NCBI GenBank assembly: GCA_023701435.1
Contig: JAMPXB010000012.1
Coordinates: forward strand, 37,527 to 101,526
Direction: 5' to 3'
DNA: 64,000 nt
Source: Bacteriovoracaceae bacterium
GTDB lineage: Bacteria; Bdellovibrionota; Bacteriovoracia; Bacteriovoracales; Bacteriovoracaceae
The number at the start of each line of letters is the position of its first letter. Positions within the stretch are counted from its first letter, which is position 1. The notes beneath the pieces are model-generated. The model saw nothing but the letters and a program-made list of their open reading frames with translations. It made no database searches and was not told the DNA's origin. A program made the translations under genes and the position numbers. Shown in pieces: positions 46,168 through 55,721 of the stretch.

Positions 46168-47751
46168 ATGCCGATAAGGTTATTTTTGTTGCTCTCAATC
46201 TGCTGTTTATTCTCATGTCAGTTACCTAAAAAAGTAACTCCTCTTAATCCTGCCAAGTTTACTGTTCAGGGAACAGTCGATGAGCGTTACCAGTCGTTTA
46301 ACATTGAGATGTTAGAGGTGACTGGAGGAAAATTCTGGAAACCATATGGACCAGAGTTAGATGCCATTTTAAAAGCTCCAAATAAAAATGCCACCTACAG
46401 TCCAGACACTCCTTCGGGCATGAATCCGAATCTCTTTCAATATCTTCCTCCTATTGATCTTAAAAACTCTCGACTGGAATTACTGGCCAAGGCCTTAGGT
46501 CCCTCTTACCTGCGAGTGAGTGGAACTTGGGCCAATACCACCTATTTGCCTGCCGCCGGAGAAAAACTTTCAAAAATCCCAAAAGGCTTCAAGGGAATTC
46601 TTACTCGTCAGCAGTGGAAAGGAGTGATCGACTTTACCAAGAGTACTGATGCCAGAATTATCACTTCACTTGCCACCGGAATGGGAACTCGTGATGAATA
46701 TGGTGTATGGACGACGGAACATGCCAAGCGCTTTTATGATTTCACTAAAACACAAGGCGGACACATCGCCGCGATAGAGTTCATGAATGAACCAAACTTG
46801 GCCGCAATGGGAGGGGCTCCTTTAGACTATAGTGCACAAGACTTTGGTAAGGATTTTCGAATCTTTCTTGGGTTTATGAAAAAAACATCTGCTGACACCA
46901 TCATCTTAGGCCCAGGTTCCGTGGGAGAAACCACTCGACCTCAGAGTCTAATCTACTCCACCGACACCAAAATCATTAAAACCGAAGACATGCTTAAAGC
47001 AATGGGTCCTGGTATTGAAGCATTTTCTTTTCACCACTACGGGGCCCTTTCAAAAAGATGTCAGGTGATGGGAAATCAAGTCATGCCATCACAAGCACTT
47101 TCAGAAGACTGGTTAGGAAGAACGGATCAAACAACCGCCTTCTACGCTAGTCTACGTGATAAATATGTACCACGTGTCCCTTTATGGAATACTGAGACAG
47201 CAGATGCGGCCTGTGGAGGAAATCCTTGGGCCGGAACCTTTTTAGATACTTTCCGCTATTTAGATCAGCTGGGAAGATCTGCTCAACAAGGAGTAAAAGT
47301 TGTTGCACACAATACTCTAGTTGCCAGTGACTACGGACTCCTGAATCAAAATGATTTTACCCCGAGACCAAATTACTGGGGAGCTCTGCTGTGGCGGAAG
47401 TTTATGGGTTCAGCAGTCCTTGATACTACCCTTACTATTAAACCAGGACTTCATGCCTATGCTCATTGCCTCTATCAGAAACCGGGTGGCGTTGCCATGC
47501 TGGTGATTAACAATGATATGAAACAAATATCGAAATTGAATATTTCACAGGATGGTGAGATCTATACTTTAACAGGCAATAGACTCCGAAGTAAGACTGT
47601 GAAGCTCAATGGTAAAATACTCAAACTCGGTAAAGATGATACTCTGCCCATTATCAAAGGAATTAAAGTAGATGCAGGAGAAATAGAATTTGCTCCTAAA
47701 ACCATTACCTTCCTGACCTTTCCTGAGGCTGGGAATGTCGGCTGTCCTTAA
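46168..47751 (+). CDS. GH79-like (heparanase/beta-glucuronidase type) lipoprotein
   Basis: A 527-residue lipoprotein (CLFSC lipobox, Cys 17). A TIM-barrel glycosidase with IEFMNEPN (acid/base E208) and PLWNTETADAACGG (nucleophile E343) has the spacing and context of family GH79 heparanase-like enzymes, followed by a C-terminal beta-sandwich (VAMLVINNDMKQI to FAPKTITFLTFPEAG). It probably trims uronic-acid-containing or similar glycans at the cell surface; the substrate is not known. GGGAG precedes the ATG. Confidence 0.72.
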   Translation: MPIRLFLLLSICCLFSCQLPKKVTPLNPAKFTVQGTVDERYQSFNIEMLEVTGGKFWKPYGPELDAILKAPNKNATYSPDTPSGMNPNLFQYLPPIDLKNSRLELLAKALGPSYLRVSGTWANTTYLPAAGEKLSKIPKGFKGILTRQQWKGVIDFTKSTDARIITSLATGMGTRDEYGVWTTEHAKRFYDFTKTQGGHIAAIEFMNEPNLAAMGGAPLDYSAQDFGKDFRIFLGFMKKTSADTIILGPGSVGETTRPQSLIYSTDTKIIKTEDMLKAMGPGIEAFSFHHYGALSKRCQVMGNQVMPSQALSEDWLGRTDQTTAFYASLRDKYVPRVPLWNTETADAACGGNPWAGTFLDTFRYLDQLGRSAQQGVKVVAHNTLVASDYGLLNQNDFTPRPNYWGALLWRKFMGSAVLDTTLTIKPGLHAYAHCLYQKPGGVAMLVINNDMKQISKLNISQDGEIYTLTGNRLRSKTVKLNGKILKLGKDDTLPIIKGIKVDAGEIEFAPKTITFLTFPEAGNVGCP

Positions 47752-47766
47752 AATATGATGATATTA

Positions 47767-47787
47767 GGGGACCCATAAGGGGTCCCC
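47767..47787. terminator. GC-rich terminator hairpin
   Basis: GGGGACCC and GGGTCCCC form an 8-bp stem with a short loop between the glycosidase gene and the convergent small-protein gene. Only short AT-rich tails follow, so it may act on both strands. Confidence 0.65.
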
Positions 47788-47793
47788 ATTAAA

Positions 47794-48057
47794 TTACCAA
47801 ACTTGGATAGGGAAACATCTAACGACAGAACAAGTATGAGGCATTCTTGAATAGAATCTGCAATTGTTAATCGCAAAATTAGCAGCAACATTCTCAAAAG
47901 CATGATCAGCAACACCGTACGCGCCATCAATTGCAGTAGCTTCACATCTTGCAATTACAGCATCGACAGCTTCCACTGATTCAACAGACTGAAGTTCAGT
48001 TGTTTCAGCAAAAGCAACAGTAGAGAAAATAAAAGCTACGAAAAGAAAAGATTTCAT
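47794..48057 (-). CDS. Small exported cysteine-containing protein
   Basis: An 87-residue protein with signal peptide MKSFLFVAFIFSTVAFA. The mature chain has four Cys (IARCEA, INNCRF, HTCSVV, VRCFP). AGGAGTCTTTAA precedes the ATG. No family was recognised. The pattern suggests a disulphide-stabilised periplasmic or secreted peptide. Confidence 0.65.
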   Translation of the reverse strand: MKSFLFVAFIFSTVAFAETTELQSVESVEAVDAVIARCEATAIDGAYGVADHAFENVAANFAINNCRFYSRMPHTCSVVRCFPIQVW

Positions 48058-48132
48058 TTAAAGACTCCTCAAAATTTGTAAGGAGTGCTTATTAGAATAA
48101 CACCTATTTGATTGCCACTTAATTTTTCTTAA

Positions 48133-48501
48133 TTATTTAAATCTTGAGATATCCAACAATAGCTGTTTACCCATCCACATGGCCATATCCGTATGATCTT
48201 TTAAGTCATCTCCACTTAGCTTATGAACAAGGACAGATAGATCATCATGTTCTTCTAACAACCAAAGAACAACTTCTGAAAATAATTCCGCGGGAAAATT
48301 AATCTCAAACATAGGTTTTGGATGAGGTCCAACTAAAACAGGTATTAGTTCCCCTATAAAAACATTTTTACCGGAAAAGTGTGCTATTGCATTTGAACGC
48401 AAATCAGCTGCGTACTCAGTACTATCTTCATCAAAATAAATGTGAGCATCAAACTCACGGGGAAAGTTGGGCGGTAACAACTGAGAATTAAGTTTATACA
48501 T
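48133..48501 (-). CDS. DOPA 4,5-dioxygenase family protein
   Basis: A 122-residue protein that fits PF08883 over its length: REFDAHIYFDEDSTEYAADLR, VGPHPKPMFEINFP, SVLVHKLSGDDLKDHTDMAMWMG. The His of FDAHIYF, HPKP and HTDMA are candidate metal ligands. Family members are extradiol ring-cleaving enzymes in plants and fungi; bacterial members are mostly uncharacterised. Confidence 0.8.
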   Translation of the reverse strand: MYKLNSQLLPPNFPREFDAHIYFDEDSTEYAADLRSNAIAHFSGKNVFIGELIPVLVGPHPKPMFEINFPAELFSEVVLWLLEEHDDLSVLVHKLSGDDLKDHTDMAMWMGKQLLLDISRFK

Positions 48502-48613
48502 AAAACCTTTTTAAATTAATAATAATGAAATTAGTGCGTTTTGAAAATGTACATCTAATTCCGGTCTGGAACTTGCATCAAACTTCTTGGTTTTTTAATC
48601 TCAAGGGGGATTT

Positions 48614-49942
48614 ATGAATATTGCAAACGTCATAAGAAAGGGAACTTTATTTATAACCTTTGTCGTTGGCATCACGGCATGCAGTAGTAAACCGGACATC
48701 AAAGAATTTCCAAAATCAGCTCACACTCAAGAAGAGATTACCAACCTTGAAGTTGCTCTCGAAAATTCAAGAGCTGAAGAGACTGATCTCTTGGCCCCTG
48801 TTAGCTACAAAGAGGCACGTTTATCTCTGAAAGATGCCAAAAAGATGGAAAAAGATGGCAAGAAAAAAGAGAAAGTATTAAAAGAGGTAGCTTTAGGTCA
48901 GGCCTATTTAAACCGTGCCCAAAAAGAAAGTGCAGAGAACAGAGGAAAGCTGCAGGATATCCTGGCCGCCCGTCAAGAAGCGATTACCGCCAATGCCAAT
49001 ACTCTTCTTCCAAATGAGTTCTCTAAAATGGATAAAAAGTTGAAAGAAGAAACGGCTAAAATTGAAGAAGACAAACGAAGTAAAATTAAAGAAAAGAGAT
49101 CTGACTTCATTGCGGGTTATAGGGATTTAGAGTTGGGGGCCATTAAAAAACATCACCTCGGAGAAAGTAAAATTCTCATTGATCAGGCCGTTAAAAATGG
49201 AGCTCCTAAACTCACACCAAAAACTTTCGCAGCAACTAAAAAGAAATATGACGAAACAGATCTATTTATCACACAGAATCGTCATAACAAGTCAGAGATA
49301 GAGGGACGTTCGGCAGATGTCCTGCAACAAGCAAGAAATCTCGAATCGACAACAGCGACAGCGATGGGTTTAGCGGCATTAACACCCGAAGAAACAGCCC
49401 TGAGAATGCAATCAGAAGAGGAACGTCTGAATAAAGCTCAGCAAGCTCTCGCTCAAGAGCATGGAACGAAAGAAGCTTTAGCAGCATCGAATATTCAAAT
49501 GGCCAAAGAAAAAGAGCTTAATGCGATATATGAAGAAGCGAGAGGAAAATTCACCCCAGATGAGGCCGAGGTTTATAAACAGGGCGACAATCTTGTCATT
49601 CGTCTAAGATCTCTTGAATTCCCTACTGCAAAAGCGGAAATTCAAAATGACAAATTCGCTCTCCTGAAAAAAGTTGAAGATGTGATCGAGAGTTTTGATA
49701 AGAGCACGGTTGTGATTGAAGGTCATACAGATTCAATCGGTGGAAAACAACTGAATAAAAAGCTTTCCGATCAAAGAGCTGAGGCCGTGAAAAAATATCT
49801 GGAAGTTAACACTTCTGAAAAGAATGCCGAATTTGAATCTATGGGTTATGGCTATGAAAAACCTATCGCCTCTAATAAAACACCTGAGGGTCGAGCACAA
49901 AATCGTCGCGTAGATATTATTATCGAACCAACAAAACTTTAG
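48614..49942 (+). CDS. OmpA-family peptidoglycan-binding lipoprotein
   Basis: A 442-residue lipoprotein (ITAC lipobox). Residues 40-300 are a long charged coiled-coil-like DUF4398-type region (SYKEARLSLKDAKKMEKDG). The C-terminal OmpA domain (about 335-440) has VVIEGHTDSIGGKQLNKKLSDQRAEAVKKYL and GRAQNRRVDI, with the Asp and Arg that bind diaminopimelate. It anchors the outer membrane to the cell wall. AGGGGG precedes the ATG. Confidence 0.88.
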   Translation: MNIANVIRKGTLFITFVVGITACSSKPDIKEFPKSAHTQEEITNLEVALENSRAEETDLLAPVSYKEARLSLKDAKKMEKDGKKKEKVLKEVALGQAYLNRAQKESAENRGKLQDILAARQEAITANANTLLPNEFSKMDKKLKEETAKIEEDKRSKIKEKRSDFIAGYRDLELGAIKKHHLGESKILIDQAVKNGAPKLTPKTFAATKKKYDETDLFITQNRHNKSEIEGRSADVLQQARNLESTTATAMGLAALTPEETALRMQSEEERLNKAQQALAQEHGTKEALAASNIQMAKEKELNAIYEEARGKFTPDEAEVYKQGDNLVIRLRSLEFPTAKAEIQNDKFALLKKVEDVIESFDKSTVVIEGHTDSIGGKQLNKKLSDQRAEAVKKYLEVNTSEKNAEFESMGYGYEKPIASNKTPEGRAQNRRVDIIIEPTKL

Positions 49943-49949
49943 ATTACTT

Positions 49950-49980
49950 AATCCTGGCCTATCAATGGTGGGCCAGGATT
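49950..49980. terminator. Bidirectional terminator
   Basis: AATCCTGGCC and GGCCAGGATT form a perfect 10-bp stem with an 11-base loop between the convergent OmpA and exonuclease genes. Confidence 0.75.
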
Positions 49981-49982
49981 AT

Positions 49983-50576
49983 CTATCCTACGAACATTTT
50001 TTCAAATATTAATAGACTCACAAAAGCATCATTCGCTGCATATTTGGCCTGAGCGGCAGTCAGGACGGGACTTTCCCAGTTAGTGACCTTCGCAGCCTTA
50101 CTAAGTCTTTGATTCAGATACATGCCACACAGAGCTCGAAGGCTTAACGATTCTGATTTAGAGATACGAGTCTTTTCAGCGAGATCAATAAAGCCACCCG
50201 GATTAAAGCTTGCTCTTTTTTGTAAAGCGATGAGGTCATCTCGAATGGCCACTCCCACTTTTTTGATATTTTCATCTTCCAGTAAACTTACTAGTTCAGG
50301 TTGAAGTGGGATTTTATTCAATCGAAAAAGATAGCAACATTCATGAGTGGCCAGCTGAAGTAAGGCCACCTTATAAAACTCCCCCTTTCTAAAAGAGGGT
50401 CTGGTCTCAGTATCAAAACCCAGGATGCTGGCCTTCTGCAATTCTTCAATAGCTTTAAGAGCAGCGGAAACGGTTTCAATGAGTTCGTAACGTCCAGGAT
50501 GATTAAACAGTGAAAGGGTCTGGAGTACTTCTTTACTCATTTGAGGCTTTAGAACAGGATTTGCATATTTGGTCAT
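49983..50576 (-). CDS. RNase D-like 3'-5' exonuclease domain protein
   Basis: A 197-residue DEDDy exonuclease. Motif I is ILGFDTETRPS (D and E), motif II is in KVGVAIRDDLIALQKR (Asp), and motif III is AAQAKYAANDAFVSLLIFEKM (Tyr and Asp). It has only the catalytic domain, without HRDC. It probably trims small RNAs or DNA ends. Confidence 0.85.
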   Translation of the reverse strand: MTKYANPVLKPQMSKEVLQTLSLFNHPGRYELIETVSAALKAIEELQKASILGFDTETRPSFRKGEFYKVALLQLATHECCYLFRLNKIPLQPELVSLLEDENIKKVGVAIRDDLIALQKRASFNPGGFIDLAEKTRISKSESLSLRALCGMYLNQRLSKAAKVTNWESPVLTAAQAKYAANDAFVSLLIFEKMFVG

Positions 50577-50676
50577 AGTTAACTTGTTTTACCATAAAAT
50601 CGGTAAAATTAAAGGATCTAGAGCCGGAACAAGGTTTGCAGGTATCGTAAAAGAAAGTTGATGCAAGGAGTGACCC

Positions 50677-52860
50677 ATGGAGTTAAATAACAATCGCCCA
50701 ATTAACCGCTCTCACCTACCGATACCAGATTCAACCTATCAAGGGCCAATCATGTACGATGCAAAAAACCCCGATTCAAAATTCGAGCCTATTAAACCCC
50801 TGCGTCCACCGGAAGGTGCTCCTAATGTTTTAGTCATTCAGATTGATGATGTCGGTTTTGGAGCATCCAGTGCATTTGGTGGTCCATGCAACACACCGGT
50901 AGCAGAACGTTTGGCAAAAACAGGACTAAAATATAATCGTTTTCACACGACGGCTCTGTGTTCCCCAACTCGTGCAGCACTACTCACAGGACGAAACCAT
51001 CATAGCGTTGGAATGGGTAGTATCACAGAAGTCGCAACTTCAGCTCCTGGCCAGAATACGCAGATTCCAAACAACGCTGCAATCATTGCTAAAACTCTCA
51101 AATATAATGGTTACTCAACCGCCCATTTTGGTAAATGTCATGAAGTTCCAGTTTGGGAAAATAGTTCAGTTGGCCCATTTGACCGTTGGCCTACAGGCCA
51201 AGGCTTTGAAAAATTTTATGGGTTTGTCGCAGGAGAAACCAATCAATGGTATCCAGAAGTCTTTGATGGCACCAATCGAGTCGACCTTCCTGATGATCCC
51301 AACTATCATTTTATGTCAGACATGACGGACAAAGCAATTGACTGGGTTCGCGCTCAAAAGTCCCTTGCTCCGGACCGGCTTTTCTTCATGTACTTTGGGA
51401 AGAAATGCCGGCAGAACTCAAACCAGTGCTTAGCCGACAAATGGAAGTTTACGCCGGATTTCTTGAGTATACTGATTATCACGTTGGTCGACTGTTAGAC
51501 TCTTTTGGAAAAACAAATATTCTAAACAACACATTAATCTTCTACATTATTGGAGACAATGGCGCTTCCGCAGAAGGAACGATCAATGGCACCTTTAATG
51601 AAATGATCAACTTTAATGGAATGGCTGCATATGAAACGCCCCAATATTTGATTGAGCATATTGATGATTTTGGTGCACACAATTCCTACAACCATTACGC
51701 GGTAGGATGGGCACATGCTATGTGCACTCCTTATCAATGGACAAAGCAAGTGGCTTCACATTGGGGTGGCATACGCAAGGGTGCCATTGTTCACTGGCCT
51801 AATGGCATTAAGGCTAAAGCTGAAATTCGCTCTCAGTTCTGCCACGTAATTGATATCGTTCCAACGATTTTAGAAGCGGCTAGACTTCCACAACCTGATT
51901 CCGTGGATGGGGTTCATCAAAAACCCATTGAAGGTGTGAGCATGGCCTACTCTTTTGATGATCCCAAAGCAGAGGAAAGACATTTTATTCAATACTTCGA
52001 GATGTTCGGCAATCGCGGTATTTATTACAAAGGATGGACGGCAGTAACCAAGCACGCGACACCATGGCTGTTTGATGAAAAACTTTCTCCATTTGATCAA
52101 GACGTCTGGGAACTCTACGATACAACCAAGGACTGGTCACAAGCAGATGATCTCGCAAGTAAGTATCCAGAAAAACTTTGGGAACTACAAAGGTTATGGC
52201 CAATCGAAGCAACCCGCTACAATGTGCTGCCACTGGATGATCGTAAGGCCGAGAGATTTATTGCTAAACTCGCGGGCCGACCAACCCTAATTCAAGGGAA
52301 TTCACAACTCCTCTTTGAGGGTATGGTTTCAAGTGAGCAAACAATCTTAGGCATAAAAAATAAGTCCCATGCGGTGGCAAGCTGAGATTTTAGTGTCCCA
52401 CAAAAAAGCTGAAGTAGTTATCGTAGCACAAGGAGCAAATTTCGGGGGCTGGGTGCTTTATGCCAGAAATGGGAAGCTCAAGTACATCTATAACTATCTC
52501 GGGATGGAGACTTATTTTATTGAGGCAGATACTCTACTCACACCAGGCCTGCATCAGATCAGGATGGAGTTCAAATATGATGGAAGAGGATTAGGAAAAG
52601 GAGGTGTAGTGTCACTGTTTATAGATAATCAGAAAGTAGCTGAGGGACGGATTGATAACACACACACCGCTATTTTCTCGGCCGATTTCACTGCCATGGT
52701 AGGAGATAAAGTTGGAGCGCCAATTTGTTCTGACTTACAAGTAGGCCATAATCGCTTTAATGGCAAAGTTAATTGGGTCCGCATTGAACTCGGTGAGGAC
52801 GACTTCGGCCATCTGATAAGTCAGGAGGAAAAATTCCGAATTGCCATGAGCATTCAGTAA
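50677..52860 (+). pseudogene. Arylsulfatase, disrupted by a deletion and a frameshift
   Basis: Three frames cover a type I sulfatase. The first (50677 to about 51400) has LVIQIDDVGFGASSAFGG and the formylglycine motif C95-S-P-T-R in ALCSPTRAALLTG. The second (from about 51405) begins PAELKPVLSRQMEVYAGFLEYTDYHVG; about 60 residues that usually separate these blocks are missing. The third (from about 52378) is entered by one extra base in the GTGGCAAGCTGAG stretch. It carries the C-terminal beta-sandwich (VIVAQGANFGGWVLYARNGKLKY) to the natural end. AGGAGTGACCC precedes the start. The product cannot be full length. Confidence 0.85.
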
Positions 52861-53149
52861 ATCAAAATACTACTATTTGCAAATCGGCCTTGATTTAAGT
52901 TCATCAAGTTTACAGCCCTCTTTTATAATTACATTCTGTGCATGAACTACCAGATCCGTCACACCAAGAAAATTGACATCGGCATTCTTTTTCACGGCGT
53001 CTCTAAACGTTAAATTTTTTACCAATAACATTTCGACTGTCCTGAAAAAGTTCAAACATATTTTCCACTCGATTGCCATTTGCTTTTGTGATGATAGGCC
53101 AGAGATTCTATTGCAAGTAGGTATTCAGTTTGGAGAATCTTTTTAGGAG

Positions 53150-54307
53150 TTAGTGCCGCTCTATCTGACGTGTCCTTTCTACGTGATATAACATTCGCCT
53201 CTCCATGATTGATCTTGCGTCTTTCGGAAGTTTAATTATAAATGTCGTTCCTTTATTCTTATCACTTTCTACGACAATTGACCCTTTATGAGCATCCACC
53301 ATATCCTTCACCATTGTAAGGCCTAACCCCCAGCCAGCTTTATCTTTGGAAGTTTTTGACCTGCTGTACTGCTCAAACAAGAGTGGAATCTCTTCTGAAG
53401 AAATAGGGATTCCAAAGTTATGCACGCGAAGTTCTATAGAAGTTTCATCCTGTGCTAATGAAATGGTTATCAAATGATTTTCGTCACCATATTTAACGGC
53501 ATTTGTTACAAGATTTTCAATCAATCGTCGTAGTCCCTTTTCATCCCAGTAGCCTTGACACTGACCTTCGGAAAGGACCTTAAAGCAATCTGGACAAGAT
53601 AAGCTTAGTTCGTTAGTGACTTGTTGAATTATTAAATCCAAATCACAAAGCTTAAGTTCTATCGGTATACTCTGCCCTGCTTCTAATCGACTGGCATCCA
53701 GTAAACCTATAATCATTTGATCTATTCGATTCATATTGTTGATAATAAGTTTCATTTTGGGAACCAAAGTGTCATTAGCATTAAGTTTTCGTAGAACTAA
53801 TTGAGCAGTAATTTTTGTTGATGTTAACGGATTTCTTAGATCGTGGGTAAGGGTATTAGTTAATCTATCTTTAATGTTTTTCAGGGTATCAGAATACTCA
53901 GTTGCAGCATCATTCACGGCTTGCTCAATAGAACATACGATAATTTCACGTTCAACATCTGAAAGACGAACGTCCGCCTCCATCACGTCGAACAAGACTT
54001 GTCTCAATATATGGTATTCAGTAATTAATTGATCTATCGTATATTTTAGACTTGCAGCCCTCTCCTCTCCATGTTTTTTTCCAATTCGAGTGCTAGCTAT
54101 TTGGTCTTTAAGTTTTCGTGCAGACGTGCGATCAATCGTATTCGAAAGGGCGTTCACCAGGTGTCGTAAGTATTCTGGAAGTGAGTTTCTTAAAGCAATC
54201 CTTTCTTGATAATGGGCTGCCACGACTTCTTTATTAACTCTTTCTTCCCAAATCGAGAGAATCTTATCGATATTTTTTTCAAGTCTGCGAGCTGTTTGAT
54301 TAGGCAT
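53150..54307 (-). CDS. Sensor histidine kinase with RsbRD-like N-terminal domain
   Basis: A 385-residue soluble kinase. Residues 1-150 are all-helical (ERVNKEVVAAHYQERIALRNSLPEYLRHL), like the RsbRD N-terminal sensory domain of stressosome proteins. The kinase core has LTHDLRNPLTSTKITAQLVL, LIENLVTNAVKYG and WGLGLTMVKDMVDAHKG. A CPDC motif precedes the ATPase domain. No partner regulator is adjacent. Confidence 0.85.
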   Translation of the reverse strand: MPNQTARRLEKNIDKILSIWEERVNKEVVAAHYQERIALRNSLPEYLRHLVNALSNTIDRTSARKLKDQIASTRIGKKHGEERAASLKYTIDQLITEYHILRQVLFDVMEADVRLSDVEREIIVCSIEQAVNDAATEYSDTLKNIKDRLTNTLTHDLRNPLTSTKITAQLVLRKLNANDTLVPKMKLIINNMNRIDQMIIGLLDASRLEAGQSIPIELKLCDLDLIIQQVTNELSLSCPDCFKVLSEGQCQGYWDEKGLRRLIENLVTNAVKYGDENHLITISLAQDETSIELRVHNFGIPISSEEIPLLFEQYSRSKTSKDKAGWGLGLTMVKDMVDAHKGSIVVESDKNKGTTFIIKLPKDARSIMERRMLYHVERTRQIERH

Positions 54308-54585
54308 TGCTAATTCCTTTTTGATCTAAACTCATTATTTAGTTTATCAATTAATGAGTTAGGCATGAAGGATAACAAATTCAATTAACAAGCAAGTTTT
54401 GCAAACAAGAATAGTCTTTTTAGTAGCTATTTAATGCTACAAAGAAAAATCCCACAATGAGAGTCAACTTTTCACAATCGCAACGTTTTTTGTAGTGGTC
54501 GTTATCTTGCCATTCACAAGTTTTCTGCCACTGAAGACCGAAATAGTCATTAAAATTCCGCCTCCCCCTGTCTATGAGACTCAGT

Positions 54586-55449
54586 TTAGAACGCATGGAT
54601 AATAGACTTCATATAGTCGTTATCAATAGTTCGCTTAACCATTCCTAACCAGTAGTGCTCATGAATCTCAGGAAAATCTCCAATCTTAAACAGACGTCCA
54701 GAACATACCCAAGCACTAACACTGTCTTCACCCATAAGTAGCAATCCTTCGCCACGTGCCGCGAGTTCTTTCTGTAAGGCGGTATCTTGAGCTTCAACAC
54801 TAACATCAAAACCAATGCCTTTTTGCATCATCACTTTTTCAAAGTCATGCCTAACTGGATTTTGTAGTCCTGGTAGAATGAAAGGCTTACCATCCAAGCT
54901 CTTGGGAAATCCTTTTTTAAGAGCATGAAACTTTTTTGCCCCCCATACGGAAACATTCTCTTTTGCCAATGGTAAATAGTACATTTCCTTACCTTGATTC
55001 AGTGGTTTAAAATTCCCTATAAAAAAATCGATTCTACCCTGATTCAGTGAAGCGAAAAGCTCTTCCCCGGTTCCTTCGAAAACTTTAAGACGCACTGATC
55101 GTATATTTTTAATTTTTGAAATTGCTTGGGCTATGATTGTTTTAGGTACTGATTCCTGAGCACCCAAGATCAGCTCCTTCTTGCCCATTTCATCCGAATG
55201 CTGCAGGTTTACAAGTAGTTCATCTTCGAGATTCTTAATCGCCCGTGCATACTTTAAGACGAACTCACCTGAAGGGGTAATATGCAACCGCTTGCCTGTG
55301 CGTTTAAAAAGTTCCACACCCAGCCACTCCTCAAAGTTTTTTAACTGTGCACTCAATGCTGGCTGACCAACCAGTAGCTTCTTAGAAGCTGCAGATAGTG
55401 ACCCCTCTTCAGCAATAACTAAAAAATATTTTAAATGATGTAGATTCAT
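54586..55449 (-). CDS. NhaR-type LysR transcriptional regulator
   Basis: A 287-residue LysR protein. MNLHHLKYFLVIAEEGSLSAASKKLLVGQPALSAQLKNFEEWLGVELFKRTGKRLHITPSG is close to NhaR, which responds to Na+ and pH. The effector domain begins near residue 90. It is divergent from a small lipoprotein and a carbonic anhydrase gene, with an inverted repeat in the intergenic region. Confidence 0.85.
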   Translation of the reverse strand: MNLHHLKYFLVIAEEGSLSAASKKLLVGQPALSAQLKNFEEWLGVELFKRTGKRLHITPSGEFVLKYARAIKNLEDELLVNLQHSDEMGKKELILGAQESVPKTIIAQAISKIKNIRSVRLKVFEGTGEELFASLNQGRIDFFIGNFKPLNQGKEMYYLPLAKENVSVWGAKKFHALKKGFPKSLDGKPFILPGLQNPVRHDFEKVMMQKGIGFDVSVEAQDTALQKELAARGEGLLLMGEDSVSAWVCSGRLFKIGDFPEIHEHYWLGMVKRTIDNDYMKSIIHAF

Positions 55450-55484
55450 ATCCCAATATTAGGCGAAGTCTCTTTTTTCGACAA

Positions 55485-55508
55485 TATCACATATCGATTT
55501 AAGTGATA
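55485..55508. promoter_or_regulatory. Inverted repeat, candidate LysR operator
   Basis: TATCAC and GTGATA are separated by 12 bases, about 40 bases upstream of the NhaR-like start and about 75 bases upstream of the small lipoprotein start. LysR proteins usually bind such dyads in the divergent promoter. Which gene it controls is inferred. Confidence 0.4.
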
Positions 55509-55578
55509 TTAAACCTCAATAATATGCATTTGATCGAAGTCATGTTTTGACACATAATGAGGCAACTGGGAGTTAGAT

Positions 55579-55704
55579 ATGTTTTACCGTCTTTTTTTTC
55601 TTATTTTTATTACTACTCTGGTTTCCTGTGCTTCTCATCAGGAGGCAGATAGAACTTATGGCAATTCTCTAGGTGAAAATCTACGTTATGAATTTAAACG
55701 ATAA
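55579..55704 (+). CDS. Small lipoprotein
   Basis: A 41-residue protein: MFYRLFFLIFITTLVSC ends in a lipobox with Cys 17, and the short mature tail is ASHQEADRTYGNSLGENLR and a few more residues. Small lipoproteins like this are often missed. It ends 17 bases before the carbonic anhydrase ATG and is probably co-transcribed. Confidence 0.6.
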   Translation: MFYRLFFLIFITTLVSCASHQEADRTYGNSLGENLRYEFKR

Positions 55705-55721
55705 TTATATAAAGGAATAAA

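Noticed and set aside
52873..53079. A 68-codon minus-strand frame between the sulfatase remnant and the histidine kinase.
   Set aside because: No ribosome site, no recognisable family, and no signal peptide; likely chance.
54464..54550. A 28-codon minus-strand frame after the NhaR-like gene, preceded by GGAGGCGG.
   Set aside because: The ribosome-site match is good, but the peptide is very short with no recognisable features; not strong enough to list as a gene.
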